Both the position numbers and the translations under genes were made by a program. Positions 1-7,038 of a DNA stretch of 64,000 bases are shown here, piece after piece. A model generated the notes under the pieces. That model worked only from the letters and a program-made list of their open reading frames with translations. It was not told where the DNA came from and searched no databases. The stretch comes from JACRCT01 sp036504155 (GTDB lineage Bacteria > Myxococcota > Myxococcia > Myxococcales > UBA5297). The stretch spans positions 16,329-80,328 of the forward strand of contig DASXVQ010000043.1 in assembly GCA_036504155.1 (NCBI GenBank). The letters are read 5' to 3'. The first letter of the stretch is position 1, and every line of letters starts with the position of its first letter.

Positions 1-304
1 GCTCAACGAGGATCTCGAGGCGAGCCTCGCTGGCGCGCGCTTCCTGCGCCGCGGCGAGCGGCTGTTCGTCGCGGCGGACCCGGACCAGCGCTGCGTACGG
101 GTCATCCACCAGACCGAGGTCGTCGCGAGGCTGTCGGTGCTCTCGTCAGACGTCCTCAGCGCCGAGTGGCACTTGCCCGAGCGGCCGCTGCTCGAGGGCC
201 TCGAGCGCGTGGCGAGCGTCATCGCCTCGCTGGAGAATCCCTCCTGGCCGCCCAATGCCAACAAGAAGAAGCGCACGCCCGCGAAGCGGAAGACCGCACG
301 ATGA
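1..304 (+). CDS. 3' end of an unknown protein (partial)
   Basis: The reading frame is open from the left edge and ends at a TGA at 302-304, leaving about 100 codons of a C-terminus. The visible part is hydrophilic, has no membrane segment, and ends in a Lys/Arg-rich tail (KKKRTPAKRKTAR), a type of basic tail often associated with nucleic-acid or polyphosphate binding, which is only a guess here. The start and most of the protein lie outside the window. I do not recognise the family. It runs in the same direction as the dehydratase operon beginning about 75 bases downstream. Confidence 0.6.
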   Translation, partial: LNEDLEASLAGARFLRRGERLFVAADPDQRCVRVIHQTEVVARLSVLSSDVLSAEWHLPERPLLEGLERVASVIASLENPSWPPNANKKKRTPAKRKTAR

Positions 305-379
305 CCCAACCTGGGGCCGGGCGCCTCCTTGCCGCAGGGGAACGCCGGCTCCGATGATGGCGTTCTGGGAGGGGTCACG

Positions 380-1468
380 ATGAGAGCGGCAACCCTCAAA
401 GAGCAGCGCGAGCGGGGGCGACGGTCGGTCGCCGTCCTGCCCATCCTCTATCCGAAGGAGCTCCTGACCGCGTTCGAGGTGCACGCGGTCGAGCTGTGGG
501 GGCCGCCGGGCGCGCCCGTCGGTCCCGAGGCGGCGCGCATCCAGACCTACGTGTGCCCGCTGGTGCGCAACGCACTCGCCTTCCTGGCCTCGCAGCGGGC
601 GGACGTCGACGCGGTGCTCTTCCCGCACACCTGCGACTCGATTCAAGGCCTGGCGACGCTCGCCCCGGACTTCGGCGGCTGCCCGAAGAAGGTCTTCCGC
701 TTCACCCATCCCAAGGGCGCCTCGCGGCCGTCGGCGCGGCGCTTCGTCGAGGAGGAGCTGCGGTCTCTCGCGAAGGAGCTCGCGGAGTGGACCGGTCGGC
801 CGCTCGACGCGCGAAAGATCCGCGAAGCCGTCCAGCTGCACCGCGCCGTCGACGAGGCCCGGGCGACGCTGCTCGCCCGCCGCGCGTGCTCGCCGCTGAG
901 CGACCGCGAGCTCTACGACCTCCTGCGCCGGGGCGAGTACCTGTGGCCCGAGGACCACCTCGCCGAGCTGCGCGCCGCCGTGAGCGGCCTGGCGCGGCAG
1001 CCGGTGCAGCGCGGCATCCCCCTGATGATCTCCGGTTACGTCCCCGAGCCGATGTCGCTCTTCGATGCGCTCGAGGACGCCGGGGCCTACGTCGCCGCGG
1101 ACGACTACGCGGCGGTCGGGCGCAGGGTCCTGACCTCGCCCATCGACCTCGCCTCCGACCCGTTCCTGGCCCTCGCCGACGCCTACTTCGCCTACCCGCC
1201 GTGTCCGACGCGCGGAGCGGACCAGGCGGCGCGCATGCGGTGGCTGCTCTCGGTCTTCGAGCGCAGCGGCGCCAAGGGCCTGCTCGTCCACGAGCTCAAG
1301 TTCTGCGAGCCGGAGCTGTTCGACGTGCCGGCCCTGCGCAAGGCGTTCGGCGCGCGATCGATCCCGGTGCTCTACGTCGAGGGAGAGCTGGAGGCCGAGC
1401 TGTCGGGCCAGACGAGCACGCGCCTGGAGGCCTTCGTCGAGCTGCTCTCCGGGAGGGCCCGCGCATGA
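380..1468 (+). CDS. 2-hydroxyacyl-CoA dehydratase D-component subunit (HgdB/BcrB-like)
   Basis: A 362-residue protein of the 2-hydroxyglutaryl-CoA dehydratase D-component / benzoyl-CoA reductase subunit family. These proteins bind [4Fe-4S] or double-cubane clusters and use an electron delivered by an ATP-driven activator to reduce or dehydrate acyl-CoA substrates. Family features seen are the Cys-containing segment PHTCDSIQG, the following GGCPKK, and a C-terminal FCEPELFD segment. The ATG at 380 is preferred over an upstream alternative at 329 because a GGGAGGGG Shine-Dalgarno sits just before it. The stop overlaps the start of the next subunit by four bases, so the two are probably translationally coupled. 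The substrate cannot be told from sequence; phenyllactyl-, hydroxyglutaryl- and benzoyl-CoA-type enzymes all share this fold, as do double-cubane cluster proteins. Confidence 0.9.
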   Translation: MRAATLKEQRERGRRSVAVLPILYPKELLTAFEVHAVELWGPPGAPVGPEAARIQTYVCPLVRNALAFLASQRADVDAVLFPHTCDSIQGLATLAPDFGGCPKKVFRFTHPKGASRPSARRFVEEELRSLAKELAEWTGRPLDARKIREAVQLHRAVDEARATLLARRACSPLSDRELYDLLRRGEYLWPEDHLAELRAAVSGLARQPVQRGIPLMISGYVPEPMSLFDALEDAGAYVAADDYAAVGRRVLTSPIDLASDPFLALADAYFAYPPCPTRGADQAARMRWLLSVFERSGAKGLLVHELKFCEPELFDVPALRKAFGARSIPVLYVEGELEAELSGQTSTRLEAFVELLSGRARA

Positions 1469-2784
1469 TCACCCGGCGCCTCCAGTTCGAGCTGACGCGG
1501 CGAGCCTTCGGCCCCACGCTGCTGGCCCTGCAGGATTGGGAGAAGCGCCTGAAGCGGCGGGGCAGGGGACCGCGCAAGGCGAGCCCCTTCGGCCCGCCAC
1601 TCGAGTCGGTGCGCAAGCTCAAGGAAGTGATGGGCCTGCACTACCTCGCCGGCCGCTACGCCGACGGCGCGGTCCCGGTGGCCTGGGTCACCAGCGGGTT
1701 CCCGGTCGAGCTGTTGCGGCCGCTGGGCTTCCACACGGTCTACCCCGAGAACCACGCGGCGCTGTGCGGCGTGCAGCGCAAGGCGGTGGAGCTCTCGGAG
1801 GCGGCGGAGCAGGAGGGCTACTCGCGCGACCTGTGCAGCTATGCGCGGACGGACCTCGGCGCCGCGCTGAGCGAGAAGACTCCGGTGGGCCGGCTGCCCA
1901 AGCCCGACCTGCTCTGCTGCTGCACCAACATCTGCCAGACGGTCCTCTACTGGTACCGCGCGCTCGCCGAGCACTTCCAGGTGCCGCTGGTCGTCGTCGA
2001 CACCCCGTTCGTCTACGGCCAGGCGCGCCCGCACGAGGTGACCTACGTGAAGGACCAGTTGCGCGAGCTGGTCGAGGTCGCCGAGCGGGTCAGCGGCAAG
2101 CGCATCGAGGAGGGCGAGCTGGCCGAGTTCACCAAGCGCGCCCGCGACGGGACCCGCCTGTGGGGCGAGTGCCTGGCGGCGAGCCGGGCCAGGCCCGCGC
2201 CGTGGACCGGCATCGACGGCTTCTTCCACCTGGCGCCCATCGTCACGCTGCGCGGCGAGCCGGAGTGCAACGCCTACTACAGGCTGCTGCGCGACGAGCT
2301 CAACGACCGCGTGAAGAAGGGCATCGGCGGGCTCCGGGATGAGAAGCACCGCCTGCTCTGGGACAACCTGCCGGTGTGGTTCAAGGTCCGGGAGTTCTCG
2401 ACGCTGCTCGCCGAGCGCGGCTTCAACTTCGTCTGCACGAGCTACACGAACGCCTGGGCCGAGGCCGGCGTGAAGATCGACCCGGCGGATCCCTTCGGGT
2501 CCGCGGCCTACGCCTACACGCACATCATCCTCAACCAGGATCTCAACAACCGGCTCTCCATCCTCGAGCGGCTCTCGCGCGAGTACGCGGTGGACGGCGC
2601 GGTGCTGCACAGCGACCGCTCCTGCAAGCCGTACTCGATAGGCCAGGTCGACCTGAAGGAGCGGCTCTCCAGCAAGCTGGGCATCCGGGCGCTGCTGCTG
2701 GAGGCCGACCACAACGATCCGCGGGCGTACGCCAACGAGCAGGGCGAGAATCGCCTGACCGCCTTCATGGAGAGCTTCGGATGA
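1465..2784 (+). CDS. 2-hydroxyacyl-CoA dehydratase, second D-component subunit
   Basis: A 439-residue homologue of the preceding subunit and the likely heterodimer partner. The Cys-rich segment DLLCCCTNICQT matches the conserved cluster-binding region of HgdA/HgdB and BcrB/BcrC proteins, and further cysteines occur in AALCGVQ and DLCSYAR. The C-terminal part carries HSDRSCKPYSIGQ and LLLEADHNDPR, typical of the family's terminal domain. The ATG at 1465 overlaps the previous TGA as ATGA, and its own TGA overlaps the next ATG the same way, so all three genes form one tightly coupled operon. Enzymes of this class are oxygen-sensitive, which suggests an anaerobic or microaerobic step of aromatic or amino-acid catabolism. 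That physiology is inferred from the family, not shown here. Confidence 0.9.
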   Translation: MITRRLQFELTRRAFGPTLLALQDWEKRLKRRGRGPRKASPFGPPLESVRKLKEVMGLHYLAGRYADGAVPVAWVTSGFPVELLRPLGFHTVYPENHAALCGVQRKAVELSEAAEQEGYSRDLCSYARTDLGAALSEKTPVGRLPKPDLLCCCTNICQTVLYWYRALAEHFQVPLVVVDTPFVYGQARPHEVTYVKDQLRELVEVAERVSGKRIEEGELAEFTKRARDGTRLWGECLAASRARPAPWTGIDGFFHLAPIVTLRGEPECNAYYRLLRDELNDRVKKGIGGLRDEKHRLLWDNLPVWFKVREFSTLLAERGFNFVCTSYTNAWAEAGVKIDPADPFGSAAYAYTHIILNQDLNNRLSILERLSREYAVDGAVLHSDRSCKPYSIGQVDLKERLSSKLGIRALLLEADHNDPRAYANEQGENRLTAFMESFG

Positions 2785-3539
2785 GCGTGGTCGCGGCGAT
2801 CGGTGTGGACGTCGGCAGCACCACCTGGAAGGCCGTCGCCATCGACGCCTCCGGCCAGGTCCTGGCGCGTCGAGTGGAGCCGGCGCACCCGCGCATCGAG
2901 GAACAGACTGCGCGGCTGCTCGCGGAGCTGGAGAAGGAGCTGGGCTGCAGCGGCGCCCCGGTCGGCGCCACCGGGTACGGCCGCAAGCGGGTGAGGGCCA
3001 GCCGCTCGCTGACCGAGATCACCTGCCACGCCCGCGGCGCCTGGAAGCTCGCCGCCAAGCCCAGCGTGCTCGTCGACATGGGCGGGCAGGACACCAAGAT
3101 CATCCGCATCGGCGCCGGCGGCGAGGTGAAGGACTTCGCCATGAACGACAAGTGCGCCGCCGGCACCGGTCGCTTCCTGGAGGTCATCCTCGCGCGGCTG
3201 CAGGTGCCGTTCGACGAGGTGCATCCGCTGGTCGCCAGGGCGAAGAAGCCGGTGGCGGTCAGCAGCACCTGCACCGTCTTCGCGGAGAGCGAGGTCATCT
3301 CGCTGGTGGCGCAGGGCGAGCCGGTGGAAGGCATCGTCGCCGGGATGCTGCAGTCGCTCTCCAAGCGGGTCGCGGCGCTGGCCGGCGTGCTGCCGGAGGG
3401 GCCGGTGCTGATGAGCGGCGGCGTGGCGCGGAACCGGGCCATGGTCGAGGCGCTGGGCGCCGCGCTGCGCCGGAGCGTCGAGATCCTGCCCGAGCCGCAG
3501 ACCGTCGGGGCCCTCGGGGCCGCGCTGTCGACGCTCTGA
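2781..3539 (+). CDS. ATP-dependent activator of 2-hydroxyacyl-CoA dehydratase (HgdC/BadF type)
   Basis: A 252-residue ASKHA-fold ATPase of the BcrA/BadF/BzdQ/HgdC family. In these homodimers a [4Fe-4S] cluster bridges two subunits and ATP hydrolysis drives a very low-potential electron into the dehydratase. The nucleotide-binding phosphate loop VDVGSTTWKAV lies near the N-terminus, DMGGQDTK follows, and the two cluster cysteines are in NDKCAAGTG and SSTCTVFAESEV. The C-terminal MSGGVARN motif is the expected adenosine loop. Length matches single-subunit activators rather than the split BcrA/BcrD pair. The start overlaps the stop of the upstream subunit. The key residues are present, so the system looks functional. 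Confidence 0.93.
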   Translation: MSVVAAIGVDVGSTTWKAVAIDASGQVLARRVEPAHPRIEEQTARLLAELEKELGCSGAPVGATGYGRKRVRASRSLTEITCHARGAWKLAAKPSVLVDMGGQDTKIIRIGAGGEVKDFAMNDKCAAGTGRFLEVILARLQVPFDEVHPLVARAKKPVAVSSTCTVFAESEVISLVAQGEPVEGIVAGMLQSLSKRVAALAGVLPEGPVLMSGGVARNRAMVEALGAALRRSVEILPEPQTVGALGAALSTL

Positions 3540-3783
3540 AAGCCCAGGAAGCGCCGGCCAGCGTGCAGGAGCGGCTGCAGCGGCTGCGCGACCCTCGCGG
3601 AGATCGACCAGGGCATCAGCCTGCTGGAGGAGCTGGCCACGCAGCTGACGCTGCTGCGCTTCTCGGACCTGGGTGAGCCCAGCACCGCCAAGGTCGAGCG
3701 GGACCACATCGAAGATCTTCTGGCGCGGATCGAGGCGCTGGCCCAGCCGCCGCAGGACCCTCATGCGGCGGCGTGCGGCTGAG
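3540..3783 (+). pseudogene. coding remnant of an unknown helical protein, no start
   Basis: After the activator stop, the frame ending at the TGA at 3781-3783 reads as a convincing amphipathic helical protein (TLAEIDQGISLLEELATQL, then a charged segment and IEDLLARIEALAQPP). It has no ATG, GTG or TTG start: its 5' part turns into an unlikely run of Arg and Cys codons. Another frame just upstream (SVQERLQRLR) reads as a natural helix that would join it after a one-base shift near 3590. The simplest reading is a gene fragment with a frameshift. I do not recognise the parent family. Confidence is low because the stretch is short. Confidence 0.35.
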
Positions 3784-4505
3784 CCTCGCGCGGGCTTACT
3801 CGGCGGCCAGGCGTTCGTGGAGGTGGCCCGCGCCGGCAGCCACGCCGCGGCCGCGCGCCGGCTGCGCGTCACGCCCTCGGCGGTCAGCCACGCGCTGCGC
3901 AAGCTGCAGGACAGCGCCGGCCGCGAGCTGCTGGAGAAGCGCGGGCGGCGCCTCGCGTGGACTTCCACTTCTCCAACGAGCTGACCCGGCCGCTGCTGCG
4001 CGACGAGGTCGACCTGGCGGTGGACTGCCGGACTCACCCGCACCCGGCCATCCACCGCCTCCGCATGTTCCGGGAGAAGTACGTGGTGGTGGCGACGCCC
4101 GCGTTCCTCGAGCGCCACCCGGTGCGCACGCCGATGGACCTGCGGCACACCCCGGTCCTCTCGCTCGACCGCGAGGGCACGTGGTGGAACAACCTCTTGC
4201 GCGCGCTGCCAGGGCGGCGGCGCCCGGCGCTCGAGCGCATCGTGGTCATCGACCACGTGCGCGGGATGATCAACGGCACGCGGGCCGGCTACGGCATCAG
4301 CCTGCTGCCCAAGTACGCGGTGCTCGGGGAGATCGCCAGCGGGGCGCTGACGGTGCTGTTCCCGCGGTTGCAGCTGCTGGAGGACTCCTTCTCCATCTAC
4401 CAGAAGCTCGCGCGCGCAGAGCGGCCCGCGAACAAGCTCGTGACCCAGTACCTGCTGGGCCTCGACGTCCGCGAGTTCGGAGACGCGATCGGCCGGACCG
4501 CCTGA
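3763..4505 (+). pseudogene. LysR-family regulator, disrupted by internal deletion and frame change
   Basis: The first part (3763-3984) encodes a typical LysR winged-helix region: QAFVEVARAGSHAAAARRLR, then VTPSAVSHALRKLQ and ELLEKRGRRLAWT. At about 3957 the sense passes to another frame that encodes a LysR effector-binding domain (VDLAVDCRTHPHPAIHRL, then YVVVATPAFLERHPV, to a stop at 4505). Compared with the usual 300-residue layout, about 50 residues linking the two domains are missing and the frames do not match, so no full-length protein can be made. The C-terminal part could start at a GTG at 3957, but without the DNA-binding domain. Its position suggests it once regulated the dehydratase operon. 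A sequencing indel could explain the frame change but not the missing linker. Confidence 0.7.
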
Positions 4506-4542
4506 GTGGCAGGCGCGCCGGCACGAGGCCGGCGTTCCGGGG

Positions 4543-4746
4543 CTACTTGGAGATCATCACCTCGGTCGCCTTGATGACCGCGGCGATCTGGTCGCCCTTC
4601 TTGAGCTTGAGGCGCTTCGCCGAGCTGGCGGTGATGACCGAGACCAGCTCCTGGCCGCCGATGCTCACCACCACCTCGGCCATCAGCCCGTCGGTCTTGA
4701 CGCTCTGGATGGTGCCCTCGAGCTGGTTCCGTGCGCTCAGTTCCAT
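4543..4746 (-). CDS. molbindin-type molybdate-binding protein (single Mop/TOBE domain)
   Basis: A 67-residue protein that is a single Mop domain: MELSARNQLEGTIQ, a central VSIGGQELVSVIT, and a terminal IKATEVMISK, the layout of molbindins that bind molybdate or tungstate as oligomers. A strong GGGAGG ribosome site precedes the ATG at 4746. It lies 30 bases downstream of the DUF302 gene on the same strand, so the two are probably co-transcribed. Likely roles are cytoplasmic molybdate storage or homeostasis; no transporter or regulator part is attached. Several molybdoenzymes work in anaerobic metabolism, which would fit the dehydratase operon nearby, but no direct link is shown. Confidence 0.9.
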   Translation of the reverse strand: MELSARNQLEGTIQSVKTDGLMAEVVVSIGGQELVSVITASSAKRLKLKKGDQIAAVIKATEVMISK

Positions 4747-4776
4747 GGTTCCTCCCTGATTGGTGCGCGACGCGGC

Positions 4777-5253
4777 CTACTTCGCCTCGTTCATGATGGC
4801 GGCGAGGTCCTTCTCCACCTCGGCGGCGAGCGTCTCCAGGCCCGCGACGCCGAACCCGGCGACGAGCCTGGTGGGCTTCACGGTGGAGAGGATCGTCTTG
4901 CCGTCCGGTCCCCTGTAGGCGGAGATGCGGCAGGGCAGCAGCGAGGCGGCCTGCGGCGCCTTCTCGAGGACGGCCTTGGCCTTCGCCGGGTTGCACACCT
5001 CGAAGACCAGGACCTCGCCGGCGAACTCGAGGCCCTTCTCCTTCATCTTGGCGCCCAGGTCGTGGACGGCGAGCACGCCGAACTTGTGGGCCTGCGCGGC
5101 CTTCGGCATCTCCTCGCGAAGCTGCGCGAGCGACTTCTCGGACTGGATCTCGATGAGCATCGTGTCTGCCTGCTTCTCGCCCGGCTGGGCGGTCTGTTGG
5201 CTTGCGGCGCCGCCCAAGACGAGGCCGGCGAGCAAGAGCGTCATTCGGAACAT
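4777..5253 (-). CDS. secreted DUF302 protein
   Basis: A 158-residue protein with a short N-terminal signal peptide (MFRMTLLLAGLVLGG) followed by a DUF302 domain. Recognisable parts are the LREEMPKAAQAHKFGVL helix, LEFAGEVLVFEVCNP, and LPCRISAYRGPDGKTIL, including the conserved Cys-Pro/LPCR region. DUF302 proteins are small, often periplasmic, and of unknown function. I place the start at 5253; a second ATG at 5244 would shorten the signal peptide by three residues. An upstream extension exists in the same frame but reads as Arg/Pro-rich noncoding sequence. The gene is followed closely by the molbindin gene. Confidence 0.85.
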   Translation of the reverse strand: MFRMTLLLAGLVLGGAASQQTAQPGEKQADTMLIEIQSEKSLAQLREEMPKAAQAHKFGVLAVHDLGAKMKEKGLEFAGEVLVFEVCNPAKAKAVLEKAPQAASLLPCRISAYRGPDGKTILSTVKPTRLVAGFGVAGLETLAAEVEKDLAAIMNEAK

Positions 5254-5591
5254 GGAGCCCTGCCCCGGCATCTGAGGAGGGCGGCGGTCGCAGCGGTGTA
5301 GCCACCGCCCTTCCTTGGATGCTCCGCGGACAGCCGCGGACCAAGCTCTCGGCGCATTCGCCGATTCGGCAGTGGCGGCGCGCGGTTGCGCGGAGCGCCC
5401 GAGGGGCGGGCGCGGGGCAGATCGCCGCCCGGGCACGCCGGGAGCCGTGGGCCAGCCTGCCCGGTCGAGGGCACTGGGCCTGCGCCTCCTCTGAAGCGGT
5501 TCGCGCAGGCGCCGAGCCCCTGAGCGCTCCATGAGCGGACAGCCAACCTCGCGCGAGGTGGCTTCGCAGCTGGCGGCTAGCATTCCCGTCC
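5254..5591. other. intergenic region between divergent genes, no gene seen
   Basis: This 338-base stretch separates the DUF302 gene (leftward) from the Omp85-like gene (rightward) and should hold both promoters. Open frames crossing it are Arg/Pro/Gly-rich in every phase and show no protein-like pattern. I find no convincing hairpin, repeat or RNA motif, and no sigma-factor site I would defend. Confidence 0.5.
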
Positions 5592-6956
5592 GTGATTCGC
5601 GCCCTCCTCGCGCTGGCCGCCGCACTCGTCGTCCTGGTCCCTCCAGGTCGCTCCGAGGCCAAGCTCGTGATGGGCGGGCTCGTCCTGCACGACGCCACCA
5701 AGACGCGCGAGGACACCGTCCGTAGCCTCGTGCGGTTGGACCCCGGCAGTCCCGTCGACTTCGGCGTGCTCCAGGCTGCCCAGGAGCGCTTGGAGGCGAG
5801 CGATCTCTTCGAGAGCGCCACGGCCTGGGTCGATCTCCCCCGCGAGGACGCGACCCGGAAGATGTACCTGGAGGAGGGCACCGAGCCGGTCGACGTCCAC
5901 GTCAGGCTCAAGGAGAAGCAGTCCTGGTTCGCGGTGCCCATGGGCAGCCTGGGAGCCGGGGACATGTCCATCGGCGCCGCCTTCGCCGACGTCAACCTCG
6001 CGGGCCTCGGGACGCAGCTGCTGGTGGCGGCGCAGTACGGCGAGTCGAAGTCCTACGTGGTCGCGGGCGTGCGCCAGCCGCAGCTGCCGGACGCGCCGGT
6101 GGCGCTCTCGCTCTCCGGGGTCTGGCGGCTCGAGGACTTCAGCTTCTTCGAGAACCACAAGAAGGTGCTCACCGTGCCCACACGCCTGCTGGGGTTCGAG
6201 ACCCAGGGCGGATGGGTGGTCACCCCGAACCTGCGGCTGATGGTCGGCGTGCTCTACAACCGGCACACGACCTTCGCGCCGAAGCTGGTCGACCCCACGG
6301 TCCCGACGCCGGCGTACAACGCGCGCAACGGCAACGTCATCGTCGGTCAGCTGCTGCTCAACTACGACAACACCGTGGCGCCGCAGGGGCTGCGCCACGG
6401 GACGCGCTTCTCGTTGCGCAACGAGATCTCCGACGGGGCCTGGGGAAGCGACTTCGACTACCTCAAGGTCGACCTGAAGCTCGAGCTGTTCGCCCACTGG
6501 TGGAAGACCTATCCCTCGCTGGTGCTGCACTTCCTCACCAACCACCCGACCTCGCAGCGGGGCGTGCCGCTGACCCAGCTCCTGCGCGCCGGAGGATCGG
6601 AGCTGCGCGGCTTCAACACCTGGGAGTTCCGGGGCGACACCATCCTCACGATGCAGCTCGAGGAGCAGATGCCGGTGTTCACGGACATCAAGGTCCCGCT
6701 CACGTCGACGACCTTCAACCTGGCGGCGGCGGTCTTCGCGGACGGGGGACTGATCCTGGAGCGGCAGAAGGGCGGGACGACCGGCGCGGAGAGGCTCTCG
6801 GCGGACAAGGTCGGACTTCACGCCGGAGTGGGCGTGGGGGTCCGCATCGTGCTGCCCGGGATCGCCATCCCCGCGCTCAAGGCGGACCTCGCCTACGGCA
6901 TCGACGTGAAGGACTTCTCGTTCACGCTCTCGATCGCCGGGGGCGGGATCAACTAG
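5592..6956 (+). CDS. BamA/Omp85-like outer-membrane protein
   Basis: A 454-residue protein with a GTG start, a clear Sec signal peptide (MIRALLALAAALVVLVPPG), an N-terminal POTRA-like segment (TREDTVRSLVRLDPGSPVD, LQAAQERLEASDLFESA) and a C-terminal half of alternating beta-strand character. The barrel carries LRAGGSELRGFNTWEFRG, matching the conserved xRGF region of Omp85/surface-antigen barrels, and ends in FSFTLSIAGGGIN. One POTRA and a short barrel are less than the five-POTRA BamA, so it is more likely a TamA-like or accessory two-partner-type outer-membrane protein than the essential BamA. A minus-strand terminator for the next gene begins immediately after the stop. Confidence 0.8.
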   Translation: MIRALLALAAALVVLVPPGRSEAKLVMGGLVLHDATKTREDTVRSLVRLDPGSPVDFGVLQAAQERLEASDLFESATAWVDLPREDATRKMYLEEGTEPVDVHVRLKEKQSWFAVPMGSLGAGDMSIGAAFADVNLAGLGTQLLVAAQYGESKSYVVAGVRQPQLPDAPVALSLSGVWRLEDFSFFENHKKVLTVPTRLLGFETQGGWVVTPNLRLMVGVLYNRHTTFAPKLVDPTVPTPAYNARNGNVIVGQLLLNYDNTVAPQGLRHGTRFSLRNEISDGAWGSDFDYLKVDLKLELFAHWWKTYPSLVLHFLTNHPTSQRGVPLTQLLRAGGSELRGFNTWEFRGDTILTMQLEEQMPVFTDIKVPLTSTTFNLAAAVFADGGLILERQKGGTTGAERLSADKVGLHAGVGVGVRIVLPGIAIPALKADLAYGIDVKDFSFTLSIAGGGIN

Positions 6957-6999
6957 GCAAAAAGAGGCCGGAGCCGAGGAAGCCTCCCTCGACTCCGGC
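6957..6999 (-). terminator. Rho-independent terminator for the 7039-10113 gene
   Basis: Inverted repeat 6967-6979 / 6987-6999 (13 base pairs, one mismatch, 7-base loop). Read on the minus strand, the hairpin is followed by CCTCTTTTT, a U-tract, which gives a textbook terminator about 40 bases past the stop of the leftward gene. It lies between two convergent genes. Confidence 0.75.
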
Positions 7000-7038
7000 G
7001 GCATCGCTTCGCGGCCTGAGCTCAGTACGAGCGGAAGC

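Noticed and set aside
301..357. An 18-codon reading frame starting at the ATG overlapping the first stop
   Set aside because: Too short, Arg/Gly-rich, and no ribosome site; no reason to call it a gene.
4516..4534. Six-base-pair hairpin between the LysR remnant and molbindin
   Set aside because: Too short and no T-tract; such hairpins are common by chance at this GC content.
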